DNA from: Chitinophaga pinensis
GTDB lineage: Bacteria; Bacteroidota; Bacteroidia; Chitinophagales; Chitinophagaceae
Direction: 5' to 3'
DNA length: 47,548 nucleotides
Assembly (NCBI GenBank): GCA_945878115.1
Contig: CAMDVD010000026.1
Coordinates: forward strand, 1-47,548
In this document: one piece after another, positions 41,371 through 47,548 of the stretch
Numbering within the stretch: the first letter of the stretch is position 1
Layout: each line of letters begins with the position of its first letter
Translations under genes and position numbers: made by a program
The notes under the pieces: generated by a model
What the model was told of the DNA's origin: nothing
Seen by the model: only the letters and a program-made list of their open reading frames with translations
Database searches by the model: none

Positions 41371-43603
41371 AAGCATCAAGTTATTGTGGTTGGGTTTAAT
41401 CATCTGTGTCCTTGGATTCAATATATTTATTTGGATGATTAATGAGGGATGGTTAGGCTATATGCCAAGAATGAAGGAATTAGAAAACCCTCAATCTGCA
41501 ACTGCTTCTGAAATTTATTCTGGTAATGGAAATTTAATTGGCAAACTGTATTTAGAAAATAGGGATCCTTGCAAATTCAGTGAAATATCGCCTTATGTAT
41601 TTAATGCCTTGGTAGCGACAGAGGATGAACGATTTTACAAACACAGTGGTATTGATGCAGAGGCTATAGGTAGAGCGGTTTTTGGGGTGTTAACCTTGAA
41701 TCCAAAAGGAGGTGCAAGTACAATAACACAACAACTTGCCAAACATTTATTAGATCAAGAATCCAGGTCTAAATTTTTTTTAGGGAAGTTATTGGAAAAA
41801 TTAAAAGAACAAATTGTAGCGGTGAAATTGGAAAAGAATTTAACCAAACAAGAAATATTAACCCTTTACTTAAATACTGTTCCTTGGGGTTATAATGCTT
41901 ATGGCATTAAGAGTGCGTCCAAAACTTATTTTAGTAAAAAGCCAATTGATTTAAAAATTGAAGAAGCTGCATTGTTAGTAGGAATGCTCAAGGGTTCTTC
42001 CTTGTACAATCCATTGCGACATGTAGAACGAACAAGAGATAGACGAAATACGGTTTTAGATCAAATGGTAAAAAATGCAAAAATAGATGGTGATGAAGCT
42101 GAACGACTGAAGGAACTTCCAATCACTTTAGATTTTTCGCCAGAAAGTAATTTACAACATGAAGGTGTAGCACCTTATTTCAGGCAAGTAGTAGAACAAG
42201 ATGTGAAAGTTTGGTGCAAGAAAAATGGCTTGAATATTTATAAAGATGGTTTGAAAATTTATACCACCATCGACACCATTTTACAACGATATGCAGATGA
42301 AGCAGTGCAAAAAAATATGTATGGTAAAACACGATTTGCGAATACGCAATTGTGGAGTGCACATATGCCTACCCTTATGCGAGCTATCAAGGAAACAGAT
42401 CGCTATAGAGGATTAGTAGATGATGGAAAGAGTGAGAAAGAGATCATGGCAATTTTTAATACCAAGACAAAAATGAAAGTTTTTTCATGGAATAATAAGC
42501 GTCAAAAAGACACCATTATTTCGCCCTTAGATAGTATTAAATATATGAAAGGGTTTGTGCAAACTGGCTTTGTTGTGATGGATCCAGCTACAGGTGAAGT
42601 GAAGGCTTGGGTAGGTGGTATAGATCATAAATATTTTCAATTTGATCACTGCAATATCAATACAAAACGACAAGTGGGTTCTACCATCAAACCATTATTA
42701 TATTGCTTAGCTGTAGATAATGGCTATTCGCCATGTCAATCCATTAGCTTGAATCCTGTTTATTTTCCAGGCTCTGGATTATATGGTCCGGATAAAAGTA
42801 GAGGAGCAATGCAGATGAAAATTGCATTGGCAAAATCAAAGAATAATGCTACCGTAAATATTTTAAAATTAGTCGGTATAGACCATTTTGTAAAATTTCT
42901 AAAAACGCTTGGCGTGGAAAGTAAAATCAATTCTTTCCCTTCAGTTTGTCTAGGTGCTGATGATATTTCTATCATTGAAATGCTACGCGCTTATACCATG
43001 TTTCCAAATTATGGCATCAATACAAAGCCCATTTATATCACACGTATTGAGGATAGAAATGGCAACTTGTTAGAAAATTTTGTACCCGAAAGAAATGAAG
43101 TAATCAATGAAATAACAGCGTACAAAATGATACGTATGATGATGGGAACCGTATTGATTGGGACTGCAAAACGATTGAAACCTGTATGGGGAATTACTGG
43201 TGAATGTGCTGGTAAAACAGGTACTACCAATAGTGAGGCCGATGCTTGGTATATTGGTTATACTCCACAATTATTGGCAGGTGCGTGGGTTGGTTGCGAT
43301 GATCGATTTATTGGTACAGGTTTAGGTGAAGGAGCTCGAGCAGCCATGCCAACTTGGGGTGAATTTTTCAAATCATTACAAGCGGATCCAAGATTAGGTT
43401 ATTCTAAAATTGATGTATTTGAAAAACCAGTTTCTATGGAAGGTATGGATGAATGCGATGCTTCTGATGAAATAAGTTTGAAACGAGCTGCAGCCATCAT
43501 GAATGTTTCGCGAAGTGATAAACAAGTTGAAGATGATGAACCAAAGGAAGAAAATCATTTTGACAATGGCGATAAAGGAACGGATCCAATTGAATATAAA
43601 TAA
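41363..43603 (+). CDS. Class A penicillin-binding protein (PBP1A-like)
   Basis: 746 residues. One N-terminal membrane segment (LLWLGLIICVLGFNIFIWMI), then the GT51 glycosyltransferase (VATEDERFYKHSGID, GGASTITQQLAKHLL, KNLTKQEILTLYLNTVPWG), then the transpeptidase: GSTIKP with the catalytic Ser (about 440), SKNN as SxN, and GKTGTTN as KTG (about 617). It polymerises and cross-links peptidoglycan. The start codon is the last of three near-identical RBS/ATG copies in the 90-bp repeat. The C-terminus is acidic and disordered. The DUF3108 gene follows after two bases. Confidence 0.95.
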   Translation: MKRSIKLLWLGLIICVLGFNIFIWMINEGWLGYMPRMKELENPQSATASEIYSGNGNLIGKLYLENRDPCKFSEISPYVFNALVATEDERFYKHSGIDAEAIGRAVFGVLTLNPKGGASTITQQLAKHLLDQESRSKFFLGKLLEKLKEQIVAVKLEKNLTKQEILTLYLNTVPWGYNAYGIKSASKTYFSKKPIDLKIEEAALLVGMLKGSSLYNPLRHVERTRDRRNTVLDQMVKNAKIDGDEAERLKELPITLDFSPESNLQHEGVAPYFRQVVEQDVKVWCKKNGLNIYKDGLKIYTTIDTILQRYADEAVQKNMYGKTRFANTQLWSAHMPTLMRAIKETDRYRGLVDDGKSEKEIMAIFNTKTKMKVFSWNNKRQKDTIISPLDSIKYMKGFVQTGFVVMDPATGEVKAWVGGIDHKYFQFDHCNINTKRQVGSTIKPLLYCLAVDNGYSPCQSISLNPVYFPGSGLYGPDKSRGAMQMKIALAKSKNNATVNILKLVGIDHFVKFLKTLGVESKINSFPSVCLGADDISIIEMLRAYTMFPNYGINTKPIYITRIEDRNGNLLENFVPERNEVINEITAYKMIRMMMGTVLIGTAKRLKPVWGITGECAGKTGTTNSEADAWYIGYTPQLLAGAWVGCDDRFIGTGLGEGARAAMPTWGEFFKSLQADPRLGYSKIDVFEKPVSMEGMDECDASDEISLKRAAAIMNVSRSDKQVEDDEPKEENHFDNGDKGTDPIEYK

Positions 43604-43605
43604 GC

Positions 43606-44379
43606 ATGCATTTTCCTGTCCATCGAATTAAAACAAGTGCTTGTCTTGTGCTATTTTTATTGCAAATGCAAAACGTTTTTTGTCAAACCAATTCAGAATT
43701 CTGTGGCATTAAAAATAAAACTACATTTTCAGGAGAGGTATTAGATTATAAGGTCTATTATACTTTAGCCGGCGCTTATTTCAGTGCAGGCGAAGCCACA
43801 TTTAGCAACACCTTATCTGAATTAAATCATCAACCTGTTTATCACGTTATTGGCTCTGGTAAGACATACAAGAACTATGATTGGTTTTTTAAAGTGAGAG
43901 ATGTTTATGAAAGTTATTTGGATACAGCCACTATGCTGCCTCTAAAATTTACACGAAATGTAAGTGAAGGCAAAAATAGAATCTATAACAATGTGCAGTT
44001 TAACCAGAAGCAAGGCACCGCATTATCTACGAATGGATTGTTTGACATACCGCCCTGCGTACAAGATGTATTGTCGGCAATTTATTATGCTCGAAATATT
44101 GATTTTAATACCTACAAAATTGGAGACAAAATACCGCTCACCCTCTTTTTAGATGATGAGGTGCATCCCATTTATATTCGTTATTTGGGCAAGCAAAAAT
44201 TATCAACTTCCTCTGGCGTTTACAATGTAATAAAATTTAGACCTATGTTGATAGAAGGCACTTTATTTAAAGGCGGCGAAAAAATGACGGTCTATGTTAC
44301 GGATGATGAAAGGAAAATTCCTATCTTGATTGAAACACCAATTTTAGTTGGGAGTGTGAAAGTCTATTGGGTGAAGTAG
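43606..44379 (+). CDS. DUF3108 domain-containing secreted protein
   Basis: 257 residues with a signal peptide (LVLFLLQMQNVFCQ). The DUF3108 pattern follows: GEVLDYKVYYTLAGAYFSAGEATFS, YHVIGSGKTYKNYDWFFKVRDVYESYLD, PLKFTRNVSEG, PCVQDVLSAIYYARN, KFRPMLIEGTLFKGGEKM-VYVTDDERKIPI. The family is periplasmic with no settled function. Two bases separate it from the PBP stop, so the two form an operon, and a cell-wall role is a reasonable guess. Confidence 0.85.
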   Translation: MHFPVHRIKTSACLVLFLLQMQNVFCQTNSEFCGIKNKTTFSGEVLDYKVYYTLAGAYFSAGEATFSNTLSELNHQPVYHVIGSGKTYKNYDWFFKVRDVYESYLDTATMLPLKFTRNVSEGKNRIYNNVQFNQKQGTALSTNGLFDIPPCVQDVLSAIYYARNIDFNTYKIGDKIPLTLFLDDEVHPIYIRYLGKQKLSTSSGVYNVIKFRPMLIEGTLFKGGEKMTVYVTDDERKIPILIETPILVGSVKVYWVK

Positions 44380-44422
44380 TTGTCTCGATAATTAATTATG
44401 AATTGAACCATGAGGTAGTTCT

Positions 44423-44953
44423 TTACCATTCTCTCCACTCACTTGCTAAACCTTCGCCATCTCCAAATTTTTTCGGGTCAAGTCCACAAGCAATGGTTAT
44501 TTTATCTGTCAATTCACATAGGTCTTCTCGTTCACCTGTTTCAATTAAATCATCAATTTCATCATTCATTTTGTTTGTATTTAAAATTGCTGTTTTGAAC
44601 TGTTTTATTTTTTCATTTTCATTGGCGTCTTCCCCAATATGTATAAGAGAGTCTATTAAGTCGTCAAAGATCTTTTTAGTTCTATTGCAATTTTCTTCAG
44701 TGTATTGTGTCAATCCTTCGTCATAATTTTCTCTCCAATTTTTAAATGGATAAAATTGTTTAGTTGCTATTAGTTTGCTTTGATAGCTAACATTTATTTG
44801 CTTCGCCTTGTCAATATTCGTAGAATTGTTTTCTGTTTGTTTTGGTGTTTCTTTTTTCCCAAACAGCTTGTCAAATAGGCCCATATTTTTATTGTCTTTT
44901 GTTGAACAACTTATAATTGTCAAGGTTAATATTATTGTTATAGCGGTCTTCAT
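44423..44953 (-). CDS. Lipoprotein, hypothetical, 176 aa
   Basis: Lipoprotein signal TAITIILTLTIISC with the lipobox Cys at residue 16. Then an Asn/Lys/Thr-rich linker containing GLFDKLFGKK, and a helical, acidic domain with three cysteines (EENCNRT, REDLCEL, IACGLDP). No recognised family. It lies 36 bases downstream of the DUF58 gene and may be in its transcript. Confidence 0.65.
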   Translation of the reverse strand: MKTAITIILTLTIISCSTKDNKNMGLFDKLFGKKETPKQTENNSTNIDKAKQINVSYQSKLIATKQFYPFKNWRENYDEGLTQYTEENCNRTKKIFDDLIDSLIHIGEDANENEKIKQFKTAILNTNKMNDEIDDLIETGEREDLCELTDKITIACGLDPKKFGDGEGLASEWREW

Positions 44954-44989
44954 AAAAGTGCTGCCAACTTTGAAAATTAAGAAATATAA

Positions 44990-46330
44990 TTATATTATTT
45001 GCTTCGCCTTTAATTCTAAATACGTATTCACTACCGAAATACTGAGTTTTTGTGGAGCCGTATAAATAACCAAGATGCCTTTTTTTTGAAGCTCTTTTAC
45101 AATCATTTTCTTTTCATATAAAAATTTGTCTGCTATTGTTTTTATATAAATATCTTCCAGTTGATTTCCTGTTTTTTCGTGTAAACTACTGACCTCTGTA
45201 TTTTCAAAAAAGATAATACAAAGAAGATGTTTTTGGTTGAGGGCTAGGAGGTAAGGCAATTGTCTTTCAAAGCCTGTATAGGTTTCAAAGTTGGTAAAAA
45301 ATAAAAGCAGACTTCGCTGTCCAGCTCGCTTTAGCAATACTTGATGTACATCCGCAATATTGCTTTCTTTAAATTGTGTTTGTTGTTTATAGAGAGTTTC
45401 TAAAATTGCATTGAATTGCTTTTTAGATTTCGAGGGCTTTAAAAAGTCATTTGTTTTTTCATTGAAAGTGAGTAGTCCTATTTTATCTTCTTTTTGTAAT
45501 GCCACATACGAAAACATTAAAGCGGCATTGATAGAATAATCCAATAAAGTAAGGTTGTCAAAAGGCATTTTCATTAATCGGCCCATATCCAAAATACAAA
45601 ATATCTGTTGCGATTTTTCGTCCATGAAAGCGTTGACCATCAATTCGTTTTTGCGTGCACTTGCTTTCCAATTGATGGTGCGTGCATCATCGCCGCGAGT
45701 ATATTCTTTTACATGATCAAACTCTGTACTCATTCCTCTTCGATAACGAATTCGTCCGCCAGATTGTGCTTGTTGATTAGGTATAGAGCGAATTTGAAAT
45801 TTACGTAGTTGTAAAAAAGATGGGTATACACTTACCGTATGCTCTTGTATAGCGGTAAATCTTTTTTGAACCAATTGCAAACGGGAAGAAATATAAGTAT
45901 GAATATTTCCAAATAAATATACTCCTCTTTGTGTTGGCTTTACATGATAATGCAGTTCATTTTTAGACAAAGCCAACAGGCTTTTATGGATAGCAAAATC
46001 TCTTTTTTGAAACTGCAATGGAAGTTCATCAATAATCATGCTTTGCAAGGGAATATTATAGGTGCTTTGAATGATTAATTGTATTTTATTGTCATCGCCA
46101 TTGCTCAACAAATCTGGGACTACACGATGCAAGTGTAGTTTGCTATTTGTAAAAAAAAGTAAGGCATAATCTACCAGACTTAATATCAATAGGAATACAA
46201 ATGCGGCTTTTGTAAAGATGAATAACAGCGGTAAAAAATAGGAAAATAAAAATAGAATAACTAGTGCACCCCAAGACAAGAAAAAACGTTGGGTGAAAAA
46301 TAAATCGCCTAAGAAATGTGTTTTTTTCAT
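44990..46330 (-). CDS. DUF58 domain-containing protein
   Basis: 446 residues. Two membrane segments at about 18-57, then a beta-rich part (RVVPDLLSNGDDNKIQL, TQRGVYLFGNIHTYISSRLQLVQK) and the DUF58 domain: SGGRIRYRRGMSTEFDHVKEY, RGDDARTINWKASARKNELMV, followed by a vWA-like fold (IFCILDMGRLM). DUF58 proteins usually travel with a MoxR AAA ATPase and vWA proteins in envelope-stress or maturation clusters; no such partner is inside the window. Confidence 0.88.
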   Translation of the reverse strand: MKKTHFLGDLFFTQRFFLSWGALVILFLFSYFLPLLFIFTKAAFVFLLILSLVDYALLFFTNSKLHLHRVVPDLLSNGDDNKIQLIIQSTYNIPLQSMIIDELPLQFQKRDFAIHKSLLALSKNELHYHVKPTQRGVYLFGNIHTYISSRLQLVQKRFTAIQEHTVSVYPSFLQLRKFQIRSIPNQQAQSGGRIRYRRGMSTEFDHVKEYTRGDDARTINWKASARKNELMVNAFMDEKSQQIFCILDMGRLMKMPFDNLTLLDYSINAALMFSYVALQKEDKIGLLTFNEKTNDFLKPSKSKKQFNAILETLYKQQTQFKESNIADVHQVLLKRAGQRSLLLFFTNFETYTGFERQLPYLLALNQKHLLCIIFFENTEVSSLHEKTGNQLEDIYIKTIADKFLYEKKMIVKELQKKGILVIYTAPQKLSISVVNTYLELKAKQII

Positions 46331-46372
46331 TCCTTATTGAATTAAGTTATATAGAAAAATAATTTGCATTTG

Positions 46373-46594
46373 CTAAAACCAACGCAAAGGATTTCGTTTT
46401 GCCGAGAGAATATAATTTTTAATATTCATCCAAAAAGCGACAATGAAATAGAGTATAACAGGAGACCCAAACGTAAGGAAGGAAATATAAATAAACCAAA
46501 GTCGAATGCGTGAAATTGAAATATTTAGCTTCTCACCCAAATGAGTGCAGACGCCAAATATTTTCCATTCTAAGAAATTACGAAAATTACGCAT
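46373..46594 (-). CDS. Short PspC domain protein
   Basis: 73 residues from the ATG at 46594. An upstream in-frame ATG (46633) would place the TAcaTTTG promoter box inside the gene. The sequence has the PspC core (IFGVCTHLGEKLNISISRIRLWFIYISFLTFGSPVILYFIVAFWM) as one amphipathic and one or two membrane helices, with a short basic tail. PspC domains occur in membrane stress responses. Neighbour of the DUF58 gene on the same strand, 43 bases upstream of it. Confidence 0.75.
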   Translation of the reverse strand: MRNFRNFLEWKIFGVCTHLGEKLNISISRIRLWFIYISFLTFGSPVILYFIVAFWMNIKNYILSAKRNPLRWF

Positions 46595-46598
46595 TACA

Positions 46599-46606
46599 CA
46601 AATGTA
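46599..46606 (-). promoter_or_regulatory. -7 box of the PspC gene (TAcaTTTG)
   Basis: TACATTTG on the minus strand, four bases (TGTA) before the ATG at 46594; predicted leaderless transcript. Confidence 0.5.
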
Positions 46607-46654
46607 ATTTTTTTTGGCTAAAAAAATATACATTAGGATTCAATTCCAATAAAA

Positions 46655-46960
46655 TTAATTCTGTAATTCCATCCAAGCCAGTATGCCGCCGCTTAAATTT
46701 TTTGTATTGGTAAAACCATGTTGCTCTAATACCAAACATGCAGTAAGACTACGTTTGCCACTTCTACAATGTACTATTACTTCTTTGTTTTTCCAATCTT
46801 CAATAGCGTCTATTTCTCCATTTATTACTTGACCCAATGGAATCAATAAAGCACCCATATTGGATTCTTTGTATTCATCTGGTTCACGTACATCTAGAAT
46901 ATATAATTCTTCACCAGATTCTTTTCGTTTTTTTAATTCTTCTACGCTTATGTTTTGCAT
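46655..46960 (-). CDS. Rhodanese-like domain protein
   Basis: 101 residues, a single rhodanese domain: ISVEELKKR, LYILDVREPDEY, IPLGQV, VIVHCRSGKRS with the active-site Cys (about 69), NLSGGILAWM. It belongs to the short GlpE/PspE-like group, which transfers sulfane sulfur; no signal peptide, so cytoplasmic. It starts three bases after the stop of the T9SS cargo gene on the same strand. Confidence 0.92.
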   Translation of the reverse strand: MQNISVEELKKRKESGEELYILDVREPDEYKESNMGALLIPLGQVINGEIDAIEDWKNKEVIVHCRSGKRSLTACLVLEQHGFTNTKNLSGGILAWMELQN

Positions 46961-46963
46961 GCA

Positions 46964-47548
46964 TTATTGTTTGTAAATCTTATTGTAATAGGTATTTCCA
47001 TGATGGTCGGTGCTCCGTAGAATATATAAACCGCTTGGTATATTTTCCAGATTCATTTTATTTTCTGTTGGAATATATTTTTTGATGAATGCACCACTTA
47101 TGGTAAATAGACTACATTCTGCTATAGTATTTTTGCTTTTTATCCATAATGAATTAGCAACTGGATTAGGATATACTTGCAGTGTTGCGTGATTTGTAGT
47201 CGATGTAATATCGTTAGTAGATGTTGGCGTAAAAGATTGACCAACTATAGGTCGCATCATCACACTACCTGCTGTAATGGATGCAAGCCAAGTACCATCT
47301 ACATTATAAAATAAATGTTGGCTATTGGTATTTGTGTTCACATCTAATCCGTAGTACAAACTATCACTTCCAAAGTTGGCTGGTTGTGTAATGCCCATGT
47401 AGTAAGTTCCTGCTTGTAAGAATACAGGATTTAATAATGCATAAGTCGAAAAACCATTGATGGTATTATCATATTGCACTTGAAATAAATCTTCTTGTTG
47501 AATGATGGAATCTGTAGTTATAGTGCCTCCTGAAAGAGATTTATATAT
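46964..47548 (-). CDS. C-terminal part of a T9SS cargo protein (enters from right edge)
   Basis: The frame is open from base 47548 on the minus strand; a GTG at 47479 is internal, not a start. The 194 visible residues hold a beta-sandwich segment (LNPVFLQAGTYYMGITQPAN, SDSLYYGLDVNTN) and then a type A sorting domain: LQVYPNPVANSLWIKS, CSLFTISGAFIKKYIP, NLENIPSGLYILR, ending KIYKQ. The N-terminal part, which would show the function, lies outside the window. Confidence 0.85.
   Translation of the reverse strand: MYKSLSGGTITTDSIIQQEDLFQVQYDNTINGFSTYALLNPVFLQAGTYYMGITQPANFGSDSLYYGLDVNTNTNSQHLFYNVDGTWLASITAGSVMMRPIVGQSFTPTSTNDITSTTNHATLQVYPNPVANSLWIKSKNTIAECSLFTISGAFIKKYIPTENKMNLENIPSGLYILRSTDHHGNTYYNKIYKQ

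Noticed and set aside
47193-47479. GTG at 47479 as the start of a 171-residue protein
   Set aside because: The frame stays open upstream to the window edge, and a T9SS tail needs a signal peptide further upstream.

Overview
The window comes from an AT-rich member of the Bacteroidota, most likely from the Chitinophagia/Sphingobacteriia side. Supporting signs are proteins with type IX secretion tails, long cell-surface proteins with SprB-like repeats, lipoproteins whose lipobox cysteine is followed by lysines, promoter boxes of the Bacteroidota form TAnnTTTG, and housekeeping genes of typical Bacteroidota form (sucD, korA, pssA, purS, fabH, mutL, apaG, a class A PBP). The species cannot be named from the sequence.

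Layout. 1-3241: start of a giant SprB-repeat adhesin (runs off the left edge) and a small secreted partner, both on minus. 3.5-5.0 kb: a small unknown gene and an ORF6N-domain gene, with two palindromes sharing one core. 5.0-7.9 kb: sucD and korA. 8.0-10.2 kb: a structured intergenic island and a large lipoprotein with carboxypeptidase-regulatory-like folds. 10.4-12.4 kb: zapA-like gene and polX, translationally coupled. 12.4-14.3 kb: a tiny PAKAA-repeat secreted protein, purS and pssA, and a long inverted-repeat element. 14.3-20.4 kb: a membrane glycosyltransferase-like gene, a small membrane protein with a tandem-duplication frameshift, fabH and a T9SS-secreted protein.

20.4-26.9 kb is a decayed accessory island. 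Two copies of a roughly 100-bp MITE-like element lie in opposite orientation at its ends. Between them are a frameshifted TPR/class III nucleotidyl cyclase and the C-terminal part of a SulP transporter (STAS plus cyclic-nucleotide-binding domain), joined at what looks like a deletion junction. To the right lies the most unusual structure in the window. A tRNA-Pro gene is followed by a tandem array of units. Each unit holds a small GIY-YIG nuclease gene, paired hairpins, and a copy of the last 20 or so bases of tRNA-Pro, in most cases followed by a copy of the tRNA terminator. Four GIY-YIG copies are present: two intact and two dead. A DUF433/DUF5615 toxin-antitoxin pair sits inside the array.

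27-47.5 kb is mostly core again: tRNA-Ser, an FKBP isomerase, an NlpC/P60 lipoprotein, a PhaB-like reductase, a 2065-residue surface protein with a beta-helix, SprB repeats, two DNRLRE-like domains and a dockerin-like end, then mutL, a Ycf48-like lipoprotein, a second membrane glycosyltransferase, apaG, a class A PBP behind a 90-bp tandem repeat, a DUF3108 protein, a DUF58 protein, a short PspC protein, a rhodanese, and the C-terminal end of another T9SS cargo protein that enters from the right edge.

Most genes run singly or in pairs, often with ATGA stop/start overlaps (adhesin pair, zapA-polX, pssA-purS). Several genes have their predicted -7 box only 3 to 7 bases before the start codon, which points to leaderless or nearly leaderless mRNAs.
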